A stretch of DNA of 64,000 bases from Bacteroidota bacterium. GTDB lineage: Bacteria > Bacteroidota > Bacteroidia > Cytophagales > Cytophagaceae. The stretch's first letter is position 1, and each line of letters begins with the position of its first letter. Below, piece after piece: positions 51,727 through 59,893 of this stretch. The notes under the pieces were generated by a model. That model was given only the letters and a program-made list of their open reading frames with translations. It made no database searches and was not told the DNA's origin. Both the position numbers and the translations under genes were made by a program. Where the stretch lies: NCBI GenBank assembly GCA_023391415.1, contig JAEWAY010000036.1:360603-424602 (forward strand), read 5' to 3'.

Positions 51727-52662
51727 TTGGTAGAGAAAATCATAACATTAGAAAATATCTCCCTTGTAGATTTTTTGGGGGTAGAAAACAGCCTGATCAA
51801 AGAAGTTTCCGGAGCGTTTCCCAAAAGTAAAATTATTTCCAGAGGAAATGAAATAAAGATCATTGGTGATCAAAAAGATATAAACGCGATAAGCGACATA
51901 CTCAATTCACTCATTGTTCATTACCACAAATACGGCAAGATCAATTCGGAACGAGTTGAGGCGCTCCTCCAGAAAGAAAACCCTAAATTGGAGGAACCTG
52001 TTCATCTGGACGACGACGTTGTTCTTTTTGGAGACAAGGGACTGGTTATAAAACCAAGAACCGAAAATCAGCGAAAACTGGTACTCGCGGCGAAAGAAAA
52101 CGACCTGGTTTTCGCCATTGGCCCTGCCGGTACCGGCAAAACCTATATGGCGGTAGCGCTGGCTGTACGCGCGCTGAAAAACAAAGAAGTCCGAAAAATC
52201 ATCATTACCAGACCGGCTGTTGAAGCCGGAGAAAACCTTGGTTTTCTGCCCGGAGATCTCAAAGAAAAGATAGATCCTTATCTGAGACCTATCTACGACG
52301 CGCTCGATGATATGATTCCGGCCGAAAAATTAAAATATTATTATGAAAACCGAATTCTGGAAGTAGCTCCGCTAGCCTACATGCGGGGAAGAACATTAAG
52401 CAACGCGTTTATTCTGCTGGACGAAGCCCAGAATACCACTATGATGCAGATGAAAATGTTTTTGACCAGGATGGGCAACAACTCAAAAATGATCGTCACC
52501 GGCGACAAGTCCCAAATCGATTTGCCCGGTCAGCAAAAATCGGGACTTGTCGACGCCATAGGCCGCCTCGACAACATCCCGGGAATCAGTATCGTTGAAC
52601 TTAGCGCCAAAGACGTGATGCGGCACAAACTGGTGGCGAAAATCATTAACGCGTACAATTAA
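51727..52662 (+). CDS. phoH: PhoH-family ATPase
   Basis: A 311-residue protein of the PhoH/YbeZ family with a KH-like N-terminal domain (FPKSKIISRGNEIKIIG) and a P-loop ATPase domain. Walker A is GPAGTGKT with Lys138, Walker B is LLDEAQN with Asp232 and Glu233, followed by GDKSQIDLP. It is linked to RNA handling and ribosome work with YbeY in other bacteria. The start is TTG at 51727, because the family N-terminus reads VEKIITLENISLVDFLG directly after it and no in-frame ATG exists. It is followed 24 bases later by a protease gene. Confidence 0.95.
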   Translation: MVEKIITLENISLVDFLGVENSLIKEVSGAFPKSKIISRGNEIKIIGDQKDINAISDILNSLIVHYHKYGKINSERVEALLQKENPKLEEPVHLDDDVVLFGDKGLVIKPRTENQRKLVLAAKENDLVFAIGPAGTGKTYMAVALAVRALKNKEVRKIIITRPAVEAGENLGFLPGDLKEKIDPYLRPIYDALDDMIPAEKLKYYYENRILEVAPLAYMRGRTLSNAFILLDEAQNTTMMQMKMFLTRMGNNSKMIVTGDKSQIDLPGQQKSGLVDAIGRLDNIPGISIVELSAKDVMRHKLVAKIINAYN

Positions 52663-52686
52663 GGTTGTACTTCATATTCATTTGCA

Positions 52687-54480
52687 ATGAAAAAAATCAT
52701 TATTTTCATTTTTTTTCAATTTCTGATTTTTTATTCATCCGCCCAGAATTTCAAGCGATGTTCCGCGAACGAATATGAAGAATGGCTGGATCAGACCTAT
52801 CCGGAACGAAAACAGGCTCGTGAGCGGTACGAGCATTACCTAAACGCCAGAATCGCTGAAAAGAAGAACAGGGCGCGGACTTCCGGCAACGCGGAAGAGC
52901 CGATATACCGGATCCCGGTCGTTGTCCATGTGATCCACAGTACAGCGAACGGAGCGATTGGAGGTCGCAAGAATGTCAATATTCCCGACGAACAGATAGA
53001 GTCTCAAATCGATATTTTAAATCAGGATTTTCGAAAAATCCCAGGAACTCCAGGGTATAACGAAGATCCTGTCGGAGCGGATACCCGGATTGAATTTTGT
53101 CTCGCTTCCCGCGATCCTGAAGGCAATCCGACCAATGGCATAAAGCGCGTATACAACGAAAAGTCTACATGGTCTGTCAACGAAGTCTCGCGGCTGGCCA
53201 AACTCTCCCAATGGCCGAGCGACCAGTATCTCAATATTTGGGTAACCGATCTTCCGGCAGGGACATTGGGTTTCGCGCAGTTTCCGGAAGCTTACGGAGT
53301 ACCAGGACTGAGCGGTCCATATTCGGAAGCTACCGATGGCGTGGTTATCGATTATGAGTATTTTGGAAACCGGGGATATCTCATACGAAACTATGAAATG
53401 GGACGCACTACTACCCACGAGGTCGGCCATTGGCTGGGACTGCGCCATATCTGGGGCGATCGCTTCTGTGGAACCGATTATGTAGACGATACCCCCCTCG
53501 ACGCCGATCCCAACCAAACCGGAACTTGTCAAGATTCATCCGATTGTAACAAAGACGGCATATATACGCTGGATATGAGCAACAACTATATGGACTATAG
53601 TTTCGACGCGTGCATGAACATCTTTACCGAAGGACAAAAAGCGCGCATGCGTACTGTGATCGAAACATCCGCCCGGAGACAGACGTTGCTCAACTCTCCG
53701 GGATGTTGCGACAGCCAGGAACTGGCCATCCTTCCATTGGGAGAAGATTTTGAAACCGAGGAAGGCGACTGGAGCATATTCGCCCCGGGCAACTATACTT
53801 TCGCCAAGACAGGGCCGGGAGCCAATAACAGCTCCCAAAGCCTGGCCGCGGAACCAGGAGACGTTTTTGAAGGCGATACCGCCAGCAACTCCAACTATAC
53901 CTTCCTGACGAGCAAAGCGATCTCCTTCGCCGATATTTACAACCCGATCCTGAAGTTCGACCTGGCTTATCTCTCCAACAACAACGCGGCGCCCGGAGCG
54001 TCCGACAGCCTTGTTGTTTCCTGCCAGATCAACTGCGGCCGTTGGGAGCACCTGACTACTCTGTACGGCCCCTCGCTCAACTATGAAAACTTTCCCGAAT
54101 GGCGAACGATTCATATTCCACTGGATATCCTAAGCTATAAAAATGTGGGCAAAGTCCGTCTGGAACTCTACTCCAAGAGTCATGGGACTCTCTATATCGA
54201 CAATATGGAGATATATCCTACCTCGGAGACCTTGTCTTTCTCAGCGTATCCCAACGCCGCGAAAGATTTCGTAAATCTGAAATTTATTTTTACCGGCTCA
54301 AAGAACATTGAATACTCCATGTATTCGCCGATGGGGACGCTCATCAGAAAAGAGTCGTTTAATGATAAAACCACATTCATCCACACGCTTCCGGTAAATG
54401 GATTACCCGGGGGAATATATATTATCAAAGTCAGCGATGGGAATGAAACTAAAAAAGCCAAAATAGTGGTCAGCCACTAG
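52687..54480 (+). CDS. T9SS-exported M43 (pappalysin-like) metalloprotease
   Basis: A 597-residue protein with a signal peptide (about 1-20, ends FYSSAQ), a zinc protease domain of the M43 type with HEVGHWLGLRH (His244, Glu245, His248, His254; the third ligand and catalytic Glu as in metzincins), a Cys-rich CGTDY-to-C stretch, a Met-turn-like NNYMDYSFDACM, a beta-sandwich part from about 350, and a C-terminal type IX sorting domain (FSAYPNAAKDFVNLKF to KAKIVVSH). It should be secreted across the outer membrane and degrade proteins outside. One of two such proteases in the window. Confidence 0.93.
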   Translation: MKKIIIFIFFQFLIFYSSAQNFKRCSANEYEEWLDQTYPERKQARERYEHYLNARIAEKKNRARTSGNAEEPIYRIPVVVHVIHSTANGAIGGRKNVNIPDEQIESQIDILNQDFRKIPGTPGYNEDPVGADTRIEFCLASRDPEGNPTNGIKRVYNEKSTWSVNEVSRLAKLSQWPSDQYLNIWVTDLPAGTLGFAQFPEAYGVPGLSGPYSEATDGVVIDYEYFGNRGYLIRNYEMGRTTTHEVGHWLGLRHIWGDRFCGTDYVDDTPLDADPNQTGTCQDSSDCNKDGIYTLDMSNNYMDYSFDACMNIFTEGQKARMRTVIETSARRQTLLNSPGCCDSQELAILPLGEDFETEEGDWSIFAPGNYTFAKTGPGANNSSQSLAAEPGDVFEGDTASNSNYTFLTSKAISFADIYNPILKFDLAYLSNNNAAPGASDSLVVSCQINCGRWEHLTTLYGPSLNYENFPEWRTIHIPLDILSYKNVGKVRLELYSKSHGTLYIDNMEIYPTSETLSFSAYPNAAKDFVNLKFIFTGSKNIEYSMYSPMGTLIRKESFNDKTTFIHTLPVNGLPGGIYIIKVSDGNETKKAKIVVSH

Positions 54481-54521
54481 CGCGAATCATTTTTTCAACC
54501 AATATAATTTTACAATAAGCT

Positions 54522-56543
54522 ATGGAATGGACAAAGTTATTCTTTGTCAAATCGCTGGCATGCCTCGCGTCGGGCATAGCCTTGGGAAGGATTTTTACGA
54601 GCGCCGAACTCTCCTTTTATACGCTTCTGGCAATCAACCTGCTATTTTTTGTACCGGTATCACTGATTCACTTGTTGTCAAAGCGATCCGCTCGAAGCTA
54701 TTATCAGCCGCTTAAATCCATCATGATTCTGGCATTCGTCATTTGTCATGGATTTACACTGTACAAGATCCGTCAGCCCGCGTTTGACACAAGTCATTTT
54801 TCCCATTATAGCTTTACTCAATACGAAGCGGAACTGGCCCGTCCTTTAGTCAAAGGCAAAAACAGTGTAAAAGGCGTACTGAAGGTCAAAGCGATCAAAA
54901 CAGCCAAGGGATGGCAAAAAGCCGGTGGCAAGATCATGGGCTTTTTCAGTCCGGGCGATACCATACCCGCCGGCACGATTCTGCTCATCTCCGATGCTCC
55001 CCGGGTCCCCGACCGGCCATTGAATCCCTTGCAGTTCGACTACAAGGAATATCTTCAGACCCAGGACATATACCATATAGCTTTTATCCATCAATATTCT
55101 GTCGGCAAGCAAGCGCCATCAATCCATTTGTTCCGGATAGCGGAGATTTGCGTCAACCAGATCAACCGGATTCTTCGACGACATATCCAGGATCAGTCGG
55201 CTTTCGCTCTCGTACAAGGCCTGTTGCTGGGCGATAAGAGCGAGATGGATCCTGAAACCAACCAGATGTATACCATGACCGGTCTGGCGCATGTTCTGGC
55301 TGTTTCAGGATTCCATACCGCGCTTATCTACCAATTATTGATCGCGTTGCTCGCTTTTTTGCCCAGCGACGCTTTCGGAAAAACACTTTTTACCATTACC
55401 GTCATTTCCTCTTTATGGTTTTACGCCATCTGCACAGGTTTATCCGCTTCGGTTGTCCGCGCGGCGCTGATGCTGTCCCTGTTGGTGAGTACCCGGCTGA
55501 TAAAACGTCGTCCACACACCCTCCACATCCTTTGTTTATCCGCTTTTCTCATTCTGCTACATTCTCCACAAGCGCTTTTCGACATAGGCTTACAATTAAG
55601 TTTCACCGCGGTAGCCGGTATTCTGTGCGCCAACCAGGCTCTTAGCCGGAACCTGCAAATCCGCCAGCCTATAATACGCAAACTCTGGGAATGGACCTGT
55701 GTATCCATTTCCGCCCAATTGTTTACTTATCCCCTGCTATTGCTTTATTTTCATGATCTTCCCTTGTATTTTATCCCCGCCAACCTGATATCTACCATGC
55801 CAGTCATCGCGTTGATTTATATGGGCATTTTACTTCTAGCCTCTTCCTGGCTTTCATGGCTGGCGGGATTCATTGGCCTTTTGATTCATTATACCACGTG
55901 GTTCTTAAACGGAGCGGTCGCCTTACTCGCCACCCTGCCGAGTTTTACCCAGGAACTATACTTTCATCCACTGCAAATCATATTGCTCTTTCTGTTTACC
56001 GCCCTCTTTATCTCAGGCCTTTATCAAAAACGCGCGGGGAGACTTTGGCTATCCTACCTTCTGCTCACCTTATTTACATTGATCACCGTCTTCGAGTTTT
56101 ATAAAAGCTCCCGACAGCGAATCCTGGCCGTTTTTCATACCAAAGACCATAGCTTTATCGCTTTTATAGAAGGCTTTCACGCGACCATATTCACCAGTCA
56201 CAGTAACACGTTCGAAAGTTCCGAATACCGCTATTCCGTCTCCTCTTATCTGGGTTCCAGGCATGTCCGGTCAATCGTCTTCGACAGTATCCCCCAAGCC
56301 AGCCTGATCTCCTACTCCGGAAGATCGATCGCGCTGATCAACGGTAGCGGACAACTTCAGATCCGCCATCAACCCGATTACATTATCGCTACCCGAATAA
56401 ACTCTCCTATATCCGGTATTCCGGAACATATGGGAAGGGTTAAATTAATTTTTGACGGTTCCTGCAACAAAAGAGCGCTGAAAGATGTAAATTCATCCAT
56501 CCATTCAACATGGATAAAAGGAGCCTATATCGAGCATTTCTAG
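54522..56543 (+). CDS. comEC: ComEC/Rec2 family DNA uptake channel protein
   Basis: A 673-residue protein with an N-terminal OB-like domain (GVLKVKAIKTAKGWQKAGGK, about 115-220) and a long hydrophobic competence domain with ten or so helices. Key ComEC stretches are QGLLLGDKSEMDPETNQMYTMTGLAHVLAVSGFHTALI and FYAICTGLSASVVRAALML. The final part lacks a clear metallo-beta-lactamase domain with HxHxDH, as in many Bacteroidota ComECs. It is thought to carry single-stranded DNA across the inner membrane. Start ATG at 54522. Confidence 0.93.
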   Translation: MEWTKLFFVKSLACLASGIALGRIFTSAELSFYTLLAINLLFFVPVSLIHLLSKRSARSYYQPLKSIMILAFVICHGFTLYKIRQPAFDTSHFSHYSFTQYEAELARPLVKGKNSVKGVLKVKAIKTAKGWQKAGGKIMGFFSPGDTIPAGTILLISDAPRVPDRPLNPLQFDYKEYLQTQDIYHIAFIHQYSVGKQAPSIHLFRIAEICVNQINRILRRHIQDQSAFALVQGLLLGDKSEMDPETNQMYTMTGLAHVLAVSGFHTALIYQLLIALLAFLPSDAFGKTLFTITVISSLWFYAICTGLSASVVRAALMLSLLVSTRLIKRRPHTLHILCLSAFLILLHSPQALFDIGLQLSFTAVAGILCANQALSRNLQIRQPIIRKLWEWTCVSISAQLFTYPLLLLYFHDLPLYFIPANLISTMPVIALIYMGILLLASSWLSWLAGFIGLLIHYTTWFLNGAVALLATLPSFTQELYFHPLQIILLFLFTALFISGLYQKRAGRLWLSYLLLTLFTLITVFEFYKSSRQRILAVFHTKDHSFIAFIEGFHATIFTSHSNTFESSEYRYSVSSYLGSRHVRSIVFDSIPQASLISYSGRSIALINGSGQLQIRHQPDYIIATRINSPISGIPEHMGRVKLIFDGSCNKRALKDVNSSIHSTWIKGAYIEHF

Positions 56544-56555
56544 ATTAAATGAATT

Positions 56556-57332
56556 ATGGAGGTTGTAACCTATAACGTCAACGGGCAAATCGCTACAATT
56601 ACCATCAACCGACCTGAGAAACGCAACGCGCTTAATCAGGAGGTGGTCGCGGGTTTAAGAGAAGCTTTTATAAACGCCTCGAACGACCAACGAATAAAGG
56701 TTATTATTCTTAAAGGTTCCGGGAGCGCTTTTTGCGCCGGGGCGGACCTCAAGTATATTCAGGATTTGCAAAACTACAGCTATGAGGAAAATGTAAAAGA
56801 CTCCTCCGAGCTTATGGACTTATTCAAACGGATATATACTACCCCCAAACCTGTGATCGCCGAGATACACGGCGCCGCGCTGGCTGGCGGATGCGGCCTG
56901 GTATCCGTTTGCGACTTCGCCTTCTGCACGACCGAGTCCCGCTTCGGATATACCGAAGTGCGCGTTGGCTTCATACCGGCGATCGTCATGCTTTTTCTCA
57001 TCCGGAAGATCGGTGAAGCTAAAGCCAAAAGATTTCTGTTATCAGGAGAGATCTTTGATTGTGAGACCGCTAAAAAAGCGGGACTAATTCAGGAGTATTT
57101 TGAGGAAGACGAAGAACTGGAAGAGTTCGTCCTGGAATTTAGCCGAAACCTTTGTCGCCAGAATTCCTCAGCCGCTATGGCCATGACCAAGGAGCTACTG
57201 ATCAAAGTACAGGACCTGTCTCTGGAAGACGCTCTGGAGACCGCTACCCGCTACAACGCGGAAGCCCGAAAAACCGATGACTGCAAAAAAGGCATCAGCG
57301 CCTTTCTGAATAAGGAAAAGCCGGTATGGTAA
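56556..57332 (+). CDS. Enoyl-CoA hydratase/isomerase family protein
   Basis: A 258-residue crotonase-fold enzyme. The two oxyanion-hole segments are SAFCAGADLKYIQ and HGAALAGGCGLVSVCDF, and YTEVRVGFIPAIV carries the Glu at the position of the catalytic base in hydratases. It should act on a CoA thioester, for example a branched chain or methylglutaconyl type, but the exact substrate is not fixed. It starts 12 bases after comEC and its last codons form part of the terminator at 57316-57357. Confidence 0.94.
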   Translation: MEVVTYNVNGQIATITINRPEKRNALNQEVVAGLREAFINASNDQRIKVIILKGSGSAFCAGADLKYIQDLQNYSYEENVKDSSELMDLFKRIYTTPKPVIAEIHGAALAGGCGLVSVCDFAFCTTESRFGYTEVRVGFIPAIVMLFLIRKIGEAKAKRFLLSGEIFDCETAKKAGLIQEYFEEDEELEEFVLEFSRNLCRQNSSAAMAMTKELLIKVQDLSLEDALETATRYNAEARKTDDCKKGISAFLNKEKPVW

Positions 57333-57357
57333 TTCAATTCATCCACCGGCTTTTTTT
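57316..57357. terminator. Bidirectional terminator made from two coding ends
   Basis: AAAAGCCGGT at 57316-57325 pairs with ACCGGCTTTT at 57345-57354, followed by more T on the plus strand. The left arm encodes the last residues of the hydratase (Lys-Pro-Val) and the right arm the last residues of SUI1 (Lys-Lys-Ala-Gly). Both stop codons are inside the hairpin loop. On the minus strand the stem leads into TTTTCCTT. Confidence 0.88.
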
Positions 57358-57680
57358 ACTCCGTATTTTTCCGAGGATAAAAGCTGATATACCTTATCTC
57401 TCAGATCTCCCTGGATCTGGATTTCCCCGTCCTTCACCGTACCACCAACCCCGCATTTGGTTTTTAAAAATTTACCAAGGCCGCTCAGATCATCGTTTGT
57501 TCCGACAAAACCTCTGATCACCGTCACTACCTTGTTGCCTCCTTTCCGGTCAAGCCATACTTTAAGATTCTGCTCTTCCGGCGATAAGGTTTCCTGTTCT
57601 TCTTCCCGCTGATAATTGTATTCAAAGTCTTGATTGGTGGAATACACGATACCATCCCGTAGTCTTTTATTCTTAGCCAT
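57339..57680 (-). CDS. SUI1/eIF1-like translation factor (YciH family)
   Basis: A 113-residue protein from the ATG at 57680. The C-terminal two thirds have the SUI1 fold: VWLDRKGGNKVVTVIRGF, then LKTKCGVGGTVKDGEIQIQGD. In bacteria YciH discriminates in start selection and stress translation. The N-terminal 30 residues are charged and not structured-looking. An ATG 36 bases upstream (57716) would add MLGKQCIILRIS, which does not suit the family. Confidence 0.92.
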   Translation of the reverse strand: MAKNKRLRDGIVYSTNQDFEYNYQREEEQETLSPEEQNLKVWLDRKGGNKVVTVIRGFVGTNDDLSGLGKFLKTKCGVGGTVKDGEIQIQGDLRDKVYQLLSSEKYGVKKAGG

Positions 57681-57834
57681 ACTTATTCGCAAGATAATAC
57701 ATTGTTTTCCTAACATCGCTATAAAAACGAATCGGAATGTAATAAATAACGCGACATTACACTCTAAAGCGCCAAAAATTCTTTAAGCACCACTATTATT
57801 CGCCCATGTCACCTTATAAAGACGTGTTCACTCC

Positions 57835-57879
57835 AACGCGAAAAGGGAAGTATTGAAACACTTCCCTTTTCGCGTTTTT
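57835..57879. terminator. Perfect 16-base-pair hairpin after the GH15 gene
   Basis: AACGCGAAAAGGGAAG at 57835-57850 pairs exactly with its reverse complement at 57861-57876, around a ten-base loop. TTT continues on the plus strand after the right arm, and the minus-strand GH15 gene ends 17 bases away, so it most likely terminates that gene. Confidence 0.7.
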
Positions 57880-57892
57880 AGTATACGCGTAG

Positions 57893-59707
57893 TTAACTGA
57901 TATACCCGCCGTTAATGTTTCTAAAATCGATAAAATTGGGAATATCCAGTTTTTTAGATATCCTAAACGCCGCGTTGAGCTGCCCCACATGCGAATAGGC
58001 CTGAGGAAAATTCCCCCACTGGCTTCCCGTCTTCGCGTCCACATCCTCGCTAAGCAGTCCCAGATGATTCTGAAACTTGAGCAACTTTTCAAACTCCTTG
58101 ATCGCGTCTTGCATCCTCCCTACACAAGCCAAAGCCTCTATATACCAATAAGCGCATATTAAAAAAGTCGTTTCCGGCTCCCCAAAGTCATCTTTATGCT
58201 TATACCGGTAAAATAAACCTTCCGGAGTTTTTAGCCCGTCTTCCAAGGCTTTAAGGTGTCTTTTGGCCTTTTCCGAATTGCTATCCAAGTAATTCATGGT
58301 AATAAGCTGAAGCGTAGAAGCGTCCAGATTGCTGGAACCTATCGCCTGGGTATATACCCCTCGCTCCGGATCATAACAAGCCTCTATTTTTTCCGCGGAT
58401 TTCTCTATCAGATAGCGCGACTTTTCAATAATCTGCTTATTGCCAAAATATTTTCCAATTTTATACGCGGATGAAGCCCCCGCCCAGTGAAATAAAAAGG
58501 TATAACAGTGCTGTTGAGCGATGTTTCGAAACTCCCACAATCCCGCGTCCGGTTCATCGAGCGTATCTTCAATCTTTTTCAGCGTATGATTGATCAGGCG
58601 TTCGGAATAATACCTTCCTCCCTCCGAAAAACGCACATCCACATACAAAGGCAATAGTGCGACCAGCACCTGGCCATATACATCGTTCTGAATATGAGTA
58701 TAGGCCTCGTTGCCCACTCGTACCGGCGCGTTCTTATTCTGGTATCCTTTGAGCGGAACGATGATTTCCTCAAGCTTTTTTTTGCCTGTGATTGAATATA
58801 AAGGCTGGTAGCGATCTTCTTCGTTGATGGTGATATTTTCGATGAAGTGGAAATATCGTTCCAATTCTTCAAAGTGTCCTACATTTTGAAAAGCGTTGAG
58901 AATGTAATACGTATCCCGCAGCCAGCAATATCTGTAATCCCAATTTCGACCACTTCCCGGCGCCTCAGGCAAGCTGGTCGTACCCGCGGCGATGATCGCC
59001 CCTGTATCCTCAAACTGATGAATCTTGAGGCAAAGCGCGGAACGGATCACCTGTTCCTGGTAAAAACTCCCGATACTCGTACTTTTGACCCAGTTTTGCC
59101 AGTATTTCAACGTCTTTCGATAAAAATCTTCGGCGGTTTCCTCCAGCGGAGCCTCCAGCGGAATACCATAGGTCAACACAATATATTTCGCCTCATTCAG
59201 TACGAAACCAGTTTCGTCCTGAATGAAATTGAGCGGAATATTCGTAGTCAGCCTAAGCTGCTGATCCAGTCCCATATAGCGAATATGGCTGCTTCCCTGA
59301 TATATTTCCGGAACCAGTTCTCCATATTGCCCGACAGGATGACACCGCACCCGTACCCTGGGGGATCCCGAGACTGGTTCTATCTTGCGGATAAGCATAA
59401 AAGGCTTGAAATAACGCTCATATTGAAAAAAACGGGGAGCTATGTCAATCACCTTAAAAACCCCTTCCTCACTTTCGAAAGTGGTCGAAAGGATATTGGT
59501 ATTTTCAATGTATTCCTGACTGGAAGAATACTTCTCAACATTGGGCGTAATGGAAAACTCCCCTCCTTTCTCATCATCCATCAGGCTCCCAAAAATAAAA
59601 CTACTGTCAAATTGTGGCCAGCACAACCATACCACATTGGCGTTTGTGTCTATATGAGCCATATATCCACAATTTCCAATGACTCCAAGATTATAAGTAT
59701 GACGCAT
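57893..59707 (-). CDS. Glycoside hydrolase family 15 (glucoamylase/trehalase-like)
   Basis: The product from the ATG at 59707 has 604 residues. The N-terminal beta-sandwich runs to about 250, beginning YNLGVIGNCGYMAHID; the catalytic (alpha/alpha)6 part has GSGRNWDYRYCWLRDT, the LLSEDVDAKTGSQWGNFPQAYSHVG stretch with the Glu acting as base, and a helix-rich middle. No signal peptide, so it should be cytoplasmic and act on glucan or trehalose; the exact sugar is open. The longer frame to 59839 runs into the neighbouring promoter region and is not needed. It is divergent from the subtilase. Confidence 0.94.
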   Translation of the reverse strand: MRHTYNLGVIGNCGYMAHIDTNANVVWLCWPQFDSSFIFGSLMDDEKGGEFSITPNVEKYSSSQEYIENTNILSTTFESEEGVFKVIDIAPRFFQYERYFKPFMLIRKIEPVSGSPRVRVRCHPVGQYGELVPEIYQGSSHIRYMGLDQQLRLTTNIPLNFIQDETGFVLNEAKYIVLTYGIPLEAPLEETAEDFYRKTLKYWQNWVKSTSIGSFYQEQVIRSALCLKIHQFEDTGAIIAAGTTSLPEAPGSGRNWDYRYCWLRDTYYILNAFQNVGHFEELERYFHFIENITINEEDRYQPLYSITGKKKLEEIIVPLKGYQNKNAPVRVGNEAYTHIQNDVYGQVLVALLPLYVDVRFSEGGRYYSERLINHTLKKIEDTLDEPDAGLWEFRNIAQQHCYTFLFHWAGASSAYKIGKYFGNKQIIEKSRYLIEKSAEKIEACYDPERGVYTQAIGSSNLDASTLQLITMNYLDSNSEKAKRHLKALEDGLKTPEGLFYRYKHKDDFGEPETTFLICAYWYIEALACVGRMQDAIKEFEKLLKFQNHLGLLSEDVDAKTGSQWGNFPQAYSHVGQLNAAFRISKKLDIPNFIDFRNINGGYIS

Positions 59708-59893
59708 GTACAATGTGTTTTTTTTAATAAAAAATAAAACGTAAAACACTGAAATAATCAGGGATTCAGAATCCGTTATCTGATATTCAGAACCCAAAAA
59801 AGAAAAAAATGTTAACTTGCGCAAAATTTGACTCAGCACGTGCCTGTAAGTTTTTTAACATTTATACCATATTGTTTATTCCGGAATACATCC

